Shown piece by piece: positions 1 through 7,557 of a DNA stretch of 59,731 nucleotides. Position 1 is the first letter of the stretch. Every line of letters starts with the position of its first letter. Source of the DNA: an uncultured Roseiflexaceae bacterium (GTDB taxonomy: Bacteria > Chloroflexota > Chloroflexia > Chloroflexales > Roseiflexaceae); contig CALKHR010000155.1 of the NCBI GenBank assembly GCA_937988885.1, positions 1-59,731 of the forward strand, in the 5' to 3' direction. Both the position numbers and the translations under genes were made by a program. Below the pieces are notes generated by a model. The model had not been told where the DNA came from. It saw only the letters and a list, made by a program, of their open reading frames with translations, and searched no databases.

Positions 1-45
1 ACAAACCCGTTTTAGCCTGCGGCAGCAAGGTATTTGACGTTTTTT

Positions 46-86
46 GTGATGTCGATGCGCTGCGCGTAGCAGCGCCTCGACATCAC
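46..86. repeat. imperfect inverted repeat downstream of the cysteine ligase gene
   Basis: A 10-bp arm at 46-55 pairs perfectly with 77-86, and an inner 7-bp pair (57-63 with 69-75) continues the stem, leaving one mismatch and a short loop. It lies just after the stop of the minus-strand ligase gene. For that transcript the hairpin is followed by an A-run, not a T-run, so it is not a canonical terminator of that gene. It may be a processing or REP-like palindrome. Confidence 0.5.
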
Positions 87-111
87 CTTCCTAGAAATGC
101 TGGTATTGGTA

Positions 112-1314
112 TTACACCTCGGCGATGTGGAAGCCGAGCACGCCAGCGAGTTCGCGTAGGATGTCCTGCGCCTCGCCGACGGCATACCCCTCGTTCGAGG
201 CGTTCAGGATATCGCTCGCGAGGCCGCTCAGCAGGGCCAGCGCCAACGGCGTGTTGAGGTCGTCGTCGAGCGCGTCGAGGATTTCTTTGCGGGCCGGAAC
301 GGCATTGTACTGCTCGTGGGTGCCGCTCGGTGCGAACAGCGCTGCACGAAGCTTCTCGATGTGGCGCTCGGTGACGGCTGGCCCGGTGCGCTCGTAGTGC
401 ATATCATCGCGGTACGGCGTCGAGAGCAAGTACCAGCGCAGCGCGTCGGCGCTGTATTCCTTGAGGGCATCGCGCACAAAGACCATATTGCCGAGCGATT
501 TGCTCATCTTCTGGCCATCGAGCCAGAGCAGGCCGCCGTGGACCCAGAAGCGTACAAAGGGATGCTGGCCTGTGTAGGCCTCGGTCTGAGCGATCTCAGA
601 CGGATGGTGCGGGAAGATCAGGTCGCGGCCACCGCCGTGAATATCGATCTGGTTGCCCAGGTAGCGGGTGGACATTGTAGTGCACTCGATGTGCCAGCCC
701 GGGCGGCCCGGCCCCCAAGGGCTCGGCCACGAAGGCTCATCGGGTGTAGCACTCTTCCACAGCACAAAGTCGAGCGGATCTTCTTTGTTTGGGTCATTCG
801 GATCATTGCCGCGCTCGTTGGCGGTGCTGAGCATCTCGGCGTAATCCATATGCGCTAGTTCGCCGTAGTTCGGGAAGCTGCTGATGCGGAAGTAAACGCT
901 GCCATTACGCTCGTAGGCGTACCCCTTAGCAAGCAGCCCCTCGATGATCGGTATCATCGCAGGGATCTCCTCGGAGGCCTTGGGGTAGAAATCGGGAGGT
1001 AGCAAGTTGAGCGCAGCGCAATCGCTACGGAATTGCTCCGTCTCGCGGATCGCGAGCGCCATCCAATCGACCTTATCGCGATTCGCTCGTTCAAACAGCG
1101 GATCATCAACATCGGTAACATTCTGGCAGTAGCGTACCTCGGCACCCAAGAAGCGCAGATAGCGCACCAGCACATCGAAAATCAAAAACGTATGTGCATG
1201 CCCAACGTGAGTTGTATCGTAGGGCGTCACGCCACAGACGTACAGTGTCAGTGGCCGATCAGCGGGAATTTCGAGAGTTGCCTTATGCCCCCGTAGCGTA
1301 TCAAATAGTTGCAT
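112..1314 (-). CDS. cysteine ligase of the MshC/CysS family
   Basis: Class I aminoacyl-tRNA-synthetase-type enzyme of 400 aa that activates cysteine with ATP. Visible motifs: a zinc-ligand Cys27 in YVCGVTPYD, the HIGH motif as HVGH (36-39), WHIEC with Cys211, HH at 236-237, and KMSKS (269-273). The block TTHVGHAH followed by NVTDVDDPLFERA resembles MshC (cysteine:glucosaminyl-inositol ligase of mycothiol synthesis) more than housekeeping CysS, which usually reads HIGNAR and NITDIDDK; the length also fits MshC better than a typical 460-aa CysS. The start is the ATG that overlaps the last 14 bases of the upstream phosphatase gene, so translation is probably coupled. A longer reading frame exists but lies inside that gene. 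CysS function cannot be excluded from sequence alone. Confidence 0.82.
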   Translation of the reverse strand: MQLFDTLRGHKATLEIPADRPLTLYVCGVTPYDTTHVGHAHTFLIFDVLVRYLRFLGAEVRYCQNVTDVDDPLFERANRDKVDWMALAIRETEQFRSDCAALNLLPPDFYPKASEEIPAMIPIIEGLLAKGYAYERNGSVYFRISSFPNYGELAHMDYAEMLSTANERGNDPNDPNKEDPLDFVLWKSATPDEPSWPSPWGPGRPGWHIECTTMSTRYLGNQIDIHGGGRDLIFPHHPSEIAQTEAYTGQHPFVRFWVHGGLLWLDGQKMSKSLGNMVFVRDALKEYSADALRWYLLSTPYRDDMHYERTGPAVTERHIEKLRAALFAPSGTHEQYNAVPARKEILDALDDDLNTPLALALLSGLASDILNASNEGYAVGEAQDILRELAGVLGFHIAEV

Positions 1315-3229
1315 AACTAGCTTCTTGCTCCTCATGTAAGGCAGGTTCAGCGAAACTGATCGATGGCCGGACAGCCACCATAGTGATGTCATCGTGCTGT
1401 TCGGTATTGCCCATAAAGTGCTGGACACGCTCGATCACAACATCGACAAGCTCACGAACATCGGTTGTGTGATGTTCTAGCACCGTTGCTTCGAGCCGTT
1501 CGAAGCCGAATAACTCCCCGTGTTCATTATGCGCCTCAACGACACCATCGCTGAGGAAGAGCAGCGCATCGCCTGGGTGAAGTGGAACAGTGTGTTCTTG
1601 GTAAATTGCCCCGGCGAATGCTCCTAGAGGCAGACCGCCAGCCTCGATAAAATGGTTGCCCTCGCTACTGATCAGTATCGGCGCAATCATACCAGCATTT
1701 GCGACATGCATAACACGTCGATGCGGGTCGATCACGGCGAAAAGGAGCGCGGCGTTCATATTGTTGGCCTTCAGGCGCGGCGCTAACGATTGATTCAACG
1801 CATGAAGTACCTGTGCTGGATGTTCCAATTCTCGTCCCTGCGACTCGACGGCGCTGGAGGTGAGGGCCATCAGCAACGCGGCACCCACACCTTTGCCGGA
1901 GATATCGCCGATCGCGATCGCGGCACGCCCCTCGGAGAGGGCGAGGTAGGTGTAGAAGTCGCCTCCCACCTCATAGGCAGGGATCGAGCGGGCATGCACC
2001 TCGATTATATCGCCGTTCCAAGGTGGACGCTCGGGCAGCAAGCCGATCTGGATGTCGCGGGCGAGCGCAAGGCCGTGGAGGGCGCGCTCGTTGCGGCGCT
2101 CGATCTCGGCGAGCGATTCTTGAAGGTGCGTCGCCATCTGGTTGAAGGTGCGCGCCACATCGCCTAGCTCATCGTCGCGACACGACTGGATGCGATGATC
2201 CAACTGGCCCTTGCTCAGCGCGAGCGCCCCTTCGCGAAGCGCCTTGAGTGGCAATAGGAAGTGACGGGCTTGGTAGAAGGCCCAAGCGAGCGCCGAGAAG
2301 CCAGCCACGATCACCAGCATCGTCAGTAGGCCGATGCTGCGCCGTACGCTCGCGAACGCCACATTCACCGGCTGCTCGACCACGACCGCCCAATCGGGAG
2401 CCACCACGTTCAATTCATTCACCGACTGAACGGCCCCGAGCACGTTCTCATTGCCCACGCCGATATACGTGGAAGTGTTGGTCTGAGATGCGAGCAGAAG
2501 CCGTAACTCGGGCGGCGGGCTGAAGTTTGGCTCATCGTTATCGAGCAACACCTGCTGGGTAGTGCTATCGATCAGGTATGCGTAGCTGTTTTCGCCAACA
2601 TCCGAGAACTTCAACTCCGACTTGATCGGCTCGGCGCTGATCTCCGTGCGGATCGCGCCGACGAGCAGACCTGCCGCATTGTACAGCGGCATCGTCATAA
2701 TGAAGGACTGGGTGTTATTGGGCGATGTAATGATCGATGAATAGTGGGTTTGGCCACTCTGAATCACCTGGGTGACATCGGCATCGCCCGACCAATCGCG
2801 CAACTGCTCATCCGGGATGCGGAGCAACTGGTGGATGCGCAGGCGTTCGCGCCCAGTCTGATCGATCAGGCTGAGGTCGATGATGTTTGGCGAGTTACGC
2901 ACCGTCAGGGTGATAGCAGCTTCACTGAGTTGATCAAGCGATTGATCCAACGCCGCATTCGGGCGCATGCTGATATCAATCTGCTCTTGCAGATTCACGA
3001 TGTATCGCGAGATATCGCGTGCGACACGGCTCGCCAACCCAAGCTGGTCGTTGTAGATCTGGCGTTGCTGCGAATCGGTGCTGATTTTCAGCAGCAAAAC
3101 ACCGACCAACAACAGTGGCAGTGTCGAAGAAATGAGGTAGGACCAGCGGAGATGATTTGCGATGCTGGTGCGTTTTCCCGCCGTGTTACCCTTTGGGGTT
3201 TGAGACCTCCAAAGCTTGAAGCGGTGCAT
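1301..3229 (-). CDS. membrane-bound PP2C-type serine phosphatase (RsbU/SpoIIE family) with sensor and HAMP domains
   Basis: 642-aa sensor phosphatase. A short basic N-terminus leads to a first membrane helix (about 27-50), an extracellular Cache-like sensor region (about 50-290), a second membrane helix (about 300-322), a HAMP domain with the usual DELGDVARTFNQM block, a linker helix, and a C-terminal PP2C/SpoIIE domain. Metal and active-site signatures are EVGGDFYTY, GDISGKGVGAALLMA, LLFLSDGVVEA and HDDITMVAV. Such enzymes normally dephosphorylate anti-sigma antagonists in partner-switching or otherwise pass an external signal to transcription; no RsbV or RsbW partner is nearby, so the target is unknown. 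The chosen ATG has a TTGAGGACC ribosome site; a TTG 12 bases upstream is the alternative. It is the first gene of a two-gene unit with the cysteine ligase. Confidence 0.9.
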   Translation of the reverse strand: MHRFKLWRSQTPKGNTAGKRTSIANHLRWSYLISSTLPLLLVGVLLLKISTDSQQRQIYNDQLGLASRVARDISRYIVNLQEQIDISMRPNAALDQSLDQLSEAAITLTVRNSPNIIDLSLIDQTGRERLRIHQLLRIPDEQLRDWSGDADVTQVIQSGQTHYSSIITSPNNTQSFIMTMPLYNAAGLLVGAIRTEISAEPIKSELKFSDVGENSYAYLIDSTTQQVLLDNDEPNFSPPPELRLLLASQTNTSTYIGVGNENVLGAVQSVNELNVVAPDWAVVVEQPVNVAFASVRRSIGLLTMLVIVAGFSALAWAFYQARHFLLPLKALREGALALSKGQLDHRIQSCRDDELGDVARTFNQMATHLQESLAEIERRNERALHGLALARDIQIGLLPERPPWNGDIIEVHARSIPAYEVGGDFYTYLALSEGRAAIAIGDISGKGVGAALLMALTSSAVESQGRELEHPAQVLHALNQSLAPRLKANNMNAALLFAVIDPHRRVMHVANAGMIAPILISSEGNHFIEAGGLPLGAFAGAIYQEHTVPLHPGDALLFLSDGVVEAHNEHGELFGFERLEATVLEHHTTDVRELVDVVIERVQHFMGNTEQHDDITMVAVRPSISFAEPALHEEQEASYATI

Positions 3230-3694
3230 AATGGTCCTCAATTGAGAGTAACCTGTTTCAATGCGATTAGTCTAGTATTATAGCACAGGCTTGCCAAAGA
3301 CAGAGCACAAGAAGCCTTACTGTTGCCTTGTAGCCACCTGACATGGCCCTGAGAGAATATGCGCTTTACTTATTCTATGTATTGTAGTAGGGTTTTATAG
3401 CTCTTTTTTTACGCTTCAAACATAAACTATCGGCTTTTATTAAATTTAAACTTTATAATCGGCCATTTAACGACTTTCGTCTGAACCTTGTAATGCCTCG
3501 ATGAAAGTTTGAATATTTTCAAAAAAAGGACTGCTCTTTTTACATAAATTGTAGTACAATAGCGCACTACACCCTCTGTTCTACACTAATAGATTTTGTG
3601 ACGGTATGGCGTATCGGGTTGCGTCCATAATGGGATCGAACACTCTTGTTTTATCCGGCTGCTCGATCGGAAACTAATCGGAAAGGAATGGTCC
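3230..3694. other. AT-rich divergent intergenic region
   Basis: About 465 bases separate the divergent phosphatase and surface-protein genes. The stretch from about 3380 to 3600 is much more AT-rich than its surroundings. It should hold promoters in both directions. A plus-strand -10-like TACAAT is present at 3555-3560, but no well-spaced -35 box could be found. No gene or RNA is recognisable. Confidence 0.5.
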
Positions 3695-4567
3695 ATGAGC
3701 CGTTTTATTTGGTGGACAGCATGCATCTTGTCATTTGTAGCAATCTCACTATTGTTACCATTGCCTAGCGGTTCCGTTAACGCCGCACCTGCTTTAAATT
3801 TAACGACAACTGCGACACCTATTCCACCAACTGATACACCTCTTCCTCCACCAACCGACACGCCTGAGCCAGCGACGCCCACGGATGTTGTCGATCCAAG
3901 CCCCACGCCCGAACCAACCCCGACAAACACGCCGCGCCCTCGCGATAGAGGTGATAGTCCTGATCCTTCGCCAACGCCTACAGCGACACCGGAGCCACCG
4001 ACTCCCACGCTGGAACCGCCTGTTGAGACAGTAGTGCCATCGAGGGCTAAGCCGGACATCAGCAAATCGGCGGATCCCTCCGTTGCGTCGCCAGGGAGCC
4101 GCGTGACCTTCACTATCTCGGTGCGGAATCCTCATTCCTCCTCGATTCCGGATGTAGTCGTGCGCGACTCGGTGCCGAGCGTATTTGAGATCACGAACGT
4201 AAGCACAACCCAAGGCACGGTGGAAGTGAACGGCCAATCGGTTCGCGCGGTCATCGGCACGATTGACCCTGGCGCCGTAGTGGAGATCACGATCTCGACG
4301 GTGGTGCGCTTGGACACGCCGCCCGGCCAGTACGATAATGTGGCGATCTTGACGAGTGATACGCCGATGGATACGCCTTCCGATGACCCCGGCGGCGAGC
4401 CTGAGGATAACTCTAGCACCACCACCGTGACGATCACAGATGCACCGCCACGGCAACTGCCAACGACGGGTGGGATAACTGCTTGGACGTGGCAACTGCT
4501 GCTGGTTGCGTTGGTTGCCCTGTTCGGTGGGGCGGCGTTCCTCGTTCGTTCCCGCAGCAAAGCGTAG
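3695..4567 (+). CDS. LPXTG-anchored surface protein with Pro/Thr spacer and DUF11 domain
   Basis: 290-aa exported protein. Residues 1-31 form a signal peptide ending near VNAA. Residues about 35-112 are a Pro/Thr/Glu-rich spacer made of imperfect TPTP-like units. Residues about 113-225 match the DUF11 beta-sandwich pattern (KSADPSVASPGSRVTFTISV), which is common in cell-surface adhesins. The C-terminus is a full sortase signal: LPTTG at 255-259, a hydrophobic helix, and the basic tail RSRSKA. This implies covalent anchoring by a class of sortase that must be encoded elsewhere. The start has an AAAGGAATGG ribosome site. A strong terminator follows, so it is monocistronic. The product is probably a cell-surface stalk or adhesin; the binding partner is unknown. 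Confidence 0.85.
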   Translation: MSRFIWWTACILSFVAISLLLPLPSGSVNAAPALNLTTTATPIPPTDTPLPPPTDTPEPATPTDVVDPSPTPEPTPTNTPRPRDRGDSPDPSPTPTATPEPPTPTLEPPVETVVPSRAKPDISKSADPSVASPGSRVTFTISVRNPHSSSIPDVVVRDSVPSVFEITNVSTTQGTVEVNGQSVRAVIGTIDPGAVVEITISTVVRLDTPPGQYDNVAILTSDTPMDTPSDDPGGEPEDNSSTTTVTITDAPPRQLPTTGGITAWTWQLLLVALVALFGGAAFLVRSRSKA

Positions 4568-4592
4568 CTCTCACATCTAACCGTAACGCATC

Positions 4593-4625
4593 CGCCCACC
4601 GTATACGACGTACGGTGGGCGTTTT
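4593..4625 (+). terminator. rho-independent terminator of the LPXTG gene
   Basis: A perfect 11-bp stem (4593-4603 with 4611-4621) encloses a 7-base loop and is followed at once by four T residues and a TTG-rich stretch. It sits 25 bases after the stop codon of the surface-protein gene. Confidence 0.85.
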
Positions 4626-4650
4626 GTTGGCTAGCAGCGCAGGTGCGATA

Positions 4651-4659
4651 TGGTATACT
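4651..4659 (+). promoter_or_regulatory. extended -10 promoter for the glycosyltransferase gene
   Basis: TGGTATACT has the TGn extension directly before a near-consensus -10 hexamer TATACT (4654-4659). It lies 28 bases upstream of the GTG start and after the preceding terminator. No good -35 box is visible, which is usual for extended -10 promoters. Confidence 0.5.
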
Positions 4660-4687
4660 TTTCGAACGCTAAGCCCGCCCGCTCAAG

Positions 4688-5872
4688 GTGCTAGAAAGAA
4701 AGAGCCTCGCATTGCATATCGGGATCGACATCAGCAGGATCGCCGTTGCCGCGCGCACAGGGACCGAACATTACACCTACGAATTGCTCGCCGCCTTCGC
4801 GCAGCGCGACCGCAGCAATCGCTATTCGCTCTACTGCAACCAGTTGCCCGCCGCGCTGCCACCGCTCGGCCCCAACAGCACCCTCCGGCATATCCCGTTC
4901 CCGCGCCTCTGGACGCACCTGCGCCTCTCGGCTGAACTGCTGCTGCATCCGCCCGATGTGTTGTTCGTGCCCGCGCACGTGCTGCCGATCGCTCTGCCAC
5001 TGCGCCCACGGTTGCGCAGTGTCGTGACCATTCACGATCTTGGCTATCTGCACTTCCCCGAAGCGCATACCAAGCAGCAACGGCTGTATCTGCGCTTATC
5101 GACGCTGTGGAGCGCGCGAGTCGCCAGCCACGTGATCGCCATCTCGCAGGCTACCCGCGATGACCTGCTGCGCCACACGGGCATCGACGCCAGCAAGATC
5201 AGCGTGATCTACCACGGTCTTGCGCCGCACTTCCGCCCTGTCGATGATTCGCAAGCCCGCAGTCAGGTGCAACAGCGCTACGGGATCGTTGCGCCAGGGC
5301 AGCCTGCGCGACCGTATTTGTTGTACGTCGGCACGGTGCAGCCCCGCAAGAACCTCGTGCGCCTGATCGAGGCGTTCAGCCAGGCACACCGCGCTAATCC
5401 CGACCTGCTCTTGGTGATCGCTGGGAAGCGCGGTTGGCTCACCGAAGCGATCGAGCGCCGCGCCAACGAGCTCGGCATCGCTGAACACGTTCGTTTCACA
5501 GGCTATGTGGAGGATGCCGATCTGCCGATCCTGCTCAGCGGAGCGCTGGCATTTGCCTTGCCTTCGTTGTATGAGGGCTTTGGGATGCCGGTGCTGGAGG
5601 CGATGGCCTGCGGCACGCCGGTGCTCGCATCCAACACATCGGCACTGCCCGAGGTGGCTGGAGACGCCGCGCTATTGGTGAACCCCACCGACACCACCGA
5701 GATCGCTGCGGCTATCGAACGGCTGGCGAACGACACTGCATTACGGGCGGAATTACGGGCGCGAGGTTTGGCGCGTGTTGCGCAATTCACCTGGGAACGT
5801 TGCGCGGATCAGACACTGGATGTTCTGCGCTCCACATTCGCACGCGGCAGCGCTGCGGCACGCCCGGTCTAG
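4688..5872 (+). CDS. GT4-family glycosyltransferase
   Basis: 394-aa retaining glycosyltransferase with a GT-B fold. The N-terminal acceptor domain (about 1-190) starts IGIDISR...TGTEHYTYEL, typical for family 4. The C-terminal nucleotide-sugar domain contains YVGTVQPRKNLVRLIEAF, VRFTGYVEDADLP and the E-x7-E signature PSLYEGFGMPVLEAMACGTPV. It probably transfers a sugar from an NDP-sugar (mannose- or glucose-type donors are common) to a lipid or glycan at the cytoplasmic face. The start is uncertain: GTG at 4688 has little ribosome site, while TTG at 4712 follows an AAAGAAAGAG purine run and would give a product starting directly at HIGID. The downstream response-regulator gene follows within about 50 bases and may be co-transcribed. 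Confidence 0.9.
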   Translation: MLERKSLALHIGIDISRIAVAARTGTEHYTYELLAAFAQRDRSNRYSLYCNQLPAALPPLGPNSTLRHIPFPRLWTHLRLSAELLLHPPDVLFVPAHVLPIALPLRPRLRSVVTIHDLGYLHFPEAHTKQQRLYLRLSTLWSARVASHVIAISQATRDDLLRHTGIDASKISVIYHGLAPHFRPVDDSQARSQVQQRYGIVAPGQPARPYLLYVGTVQPRKNLVRLIEAFSQAHRANPDLLLVIAGKRGWLTEAIERRANELGIAEHVRFTGYVEDADLPILLSGALAFALPSLYEGFGMPVLEAMACGTPVLASNTSALPEVAGDAALLVNPTDTTEIAAAIERLANDTALRAELRARGLARVAQFTWERCADQTLDVLRSTFARGSAAARPV

Positions 5873-5922
5873 GCTCAGTGGTCCTGTGCGATACCATCGG
5901 CATTGAGCAAGGAGGCGCAGCA

Positions 5923-6291
5923 ATGCGAAAAACGATACTGTTAGTCGATGACGAAGCGATTGTGTTGAAGCTGATGCAGCGGGTGATGAGCGATATCGCG
6001 CCGCAGTGCGACTTGATCGCTGTTCCCGATGGGGCCACGGCTCTTGCGCTGCTCGAACAGTATCCCATTCACCTGATCATCACCGATCAGCGGATGCCGG
6101 ATATGGACGGCATTTCGCTCTGCAAAGCGATCCGCGAGCGGAACGTCACCGAGCCGATCGTGATGATAACAGCTTGGGCGAACGAGCAGTTGATGCAGAA
6201 CGCGGAGATGGTGGGCGTCGATTTCTTTTTGACTAAGCCGTTCACCTACGAGCAGATGATTGGGATTATGAAGGCCACCTCGATCGCCTGA
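5923..6291 (+). CDS. single-domain response regulator (CheY-like receiver)
   Basis: 122-aa receiver domain without an output domain. The acidic pocket is D9/D10, the phosphoacceptor is D55 in IITDQRMPDMDG, the switch residue is T83, and the conserved lysine is K105 in FFLTKPFTYEQM. Start at ATG 5923 is fixed by a perfect AAGGAGG at 5909-5915; the reading frame stays open upstream but has no basis there. It would act by protein-protein contact with an unlinked histidine kinase and partner. It is convergent with the CinA fusion gene, leaving only 9 bases between stop codons. Confidence 0.93.
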   Translation: MRKTILLVDDEAIVLKLMQRVMSDIAPQCDLIAVPDGATALALLEQYPIHLIITDQRMPDMDGISLCKAIRERNVTEPIVMITAWANEQLMQNAEMVGVDFFLTKPFTYEQMIGIMKATSIA

Positions 6292-6300
6292 AGCCTGCGC

Positions 6301-7482
6301 TTATCCGTTATTCGCGAGGGCTGCGGCGCGCCATTGGCGGATTTCGCTCGATGAGATATCGATGCGGAAGGCGCTCGCCGGCAGATCAATGAACAGATCG
6401 CGCAGTTCCTCGGGCATCGCCAAGTCGTTCAGGGTGTAGAACTGCTCCCCCGCCACGCGCCCCGCCACAATAAATCGGCAGCCCTGAGCGCGAATCACCT
6501 CACACGCCTCGTGTAGACCAGCCTCGCCGCCGTAGTAGCGCGGGTCCAGCAGACGCCGCGCGGTGTCGTAGCCGATCACAAACACACAGCCGGGGAACAG
6601 CTTCGCTTTGCCCACAAACAGCGCCTCGCGCGACAGGGTGACCTGGTAGATGCCACGGAACTGGGTCAGGCGGCGCTCGATCTCGGCGTACTCCAGCGGC
6701 GGCTTATCGGCGTTCACGATCGGCAACTCGAAGCTCCACGGCATCCCCAACGCTTGCCCTGCTGCATAGGCCAACTGCTCGTGCCCGGCGTGCAGCGGGT
6801 TGAACGAGCCGGAGAGCAGCACACCCTCGACAGGCTGCTCGGCGATGCGGCTGCCATCGGCACGCACAGTGAGATGCTGGATACTGCCAGCGATCAGATC
6901 GGTGAGCGGCTCGGTGGCGGCTTGGCTGACCTGCTCGAAGTGCTCGTCGGCCTGCAGATCGAGTTGAACGTTCTCCAGCACGCCGCACGCCACGCCGATC
7001 GCCTGCACGAGCAACTGGCTGACCAGCACTTCCTGCTCGGTGCGGTCGCGCAACTGCCGATTCATCTGTAGTCCGTAGGCCTGGAAGCCCCGTTGATCGC
7101 GCACCACCACCCAGCAGCGATCCGCGCCCCGTCGCTCGTAGTTGGTGGTGAGCGCAGCCGTGCTGCCCACGCCCAAGCAGGTGGGCGCGCCGTTAGTCAG
7201 GCGCAACGCCCGCAGATACGCCTGCGAGGCCATCGCCAGCGCCGTCTCCTGAGAGACGGCCTTTGTGGGCGAGCCACCCAGCAATTCGCTCAGTGAGGTG
7301 TGGGCGTAGCGGTCGGTCGCTTCGAGGATGGTGCGCGACGAGCCGGGCACAAGGTGCAGCCAGGCGAGCCCACAGCTCCCAGCACCAGCAAATTCAAGCA
7401 CGAGTTGATGCGGTGTTTCGTGAATCGCGCCGATCAGCGCGGCAAGCGGTTGATCTACAATCACAGCTTCCCCGATTTGCAT
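6301..7482 (-). CDS. CinA-like amidase domain fused to an NMN/NaMN adenylyltransferase-like domain
   Basis: 393-aa two-domain protein. Residues about 1-170 resemble the CinA C-terminal (PncC, NMN deamidase) domain, with AIHETPHQLVLEFAGAGSCGLAW and TCLGVGSTAALTTN. Residues about 218-390 form a nucleotidyltransferase domain with SGSFNPLHAGH at 224-234 (the HxGH active site) and the closing ISSSEIR at 376-382, as in NadD/NadM and related adenylyltransferases. Deamidation of NMN to NaMN followed by adenylation would give a one-protein route back to NaAD. This substrate pairing is an inference; the transferase domain might use another nucleotide. The catalytic serine and lysine of the CinA domain cannot be assigned with certainty. 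The gene has its own promoter-like site and is on the same strand as the large array upstream. Confidence 0.8.
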   Translation of the reverse strand: MQIGEAVIVDQPLAALIGAIHETPHQLVLEFAGAGSCGLAWLHLVPGSSRTILEATDRYAHTSLSELLGGSPTKAVSQETALAMASQAYLRALRLTNGAPTCLGVGSTAALTTNYERRGADRCWVVVRDQRGFQAYGLQMNRQLRDRTEQEVLVSQLLVQAIGVACGVLENVQLDLQADEHFEQVSQAATEPLTDLIAGSIQHLTVRADGSRIAEQPVEGVLLSGSFNPLHAGHEQLAYAAGQALGMPWSFELPIVNADKPPLEYAEIERRLTQFRGIYQVTLSREALFVGKAKLFPGCVFVIGYDTARRLLDPRYYGGEAGLHEACEVIRAQGCRFIVAGRVAGEQFYTLNDLAMPEELRDLFIDLPASAFRIDISSSEIRQWRAAALANNG

Positions 7483-7503
7483 ATTCAGCCGAGCATTTGC
7501 TGT

Positions 7504-7512
7504 ATTGTATCA
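7504..7512 (-). promoter_or_regulatory. extended -10 promoter candidate for the CinA-fusion gene
   Basis: On the minus strand the sequence reads TGATACAAT, a TGn extension plus a TACAAT -10 box, about 20 bases upstream of the ATG. It would give a leader of about 15 bases. A GTTGCG/CGCAAC hairpin (7529-7545) lies between this box and the stop of the upstream glycosyltransferase, with no T-run. Confidence 0.45.
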
Positions 7513-7557
7513 CTCACGTTGGCTGTGTGTTGCGTTTGCCGCAACGGGTTCGATGGC

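Noticed and set aside
46..86. Terminator of the cysteine ligase gene
   Set aside because: On the transcript strand the stem is followed by A residues, not U residues.
1314..1428. N-terminal extension of the cysteine ligase
   Set aside because: The extra 38 residues are encoded within the phosphatase gene in another frame and do not resemble the enzyme family, whose fold starts at MQLFDTL.
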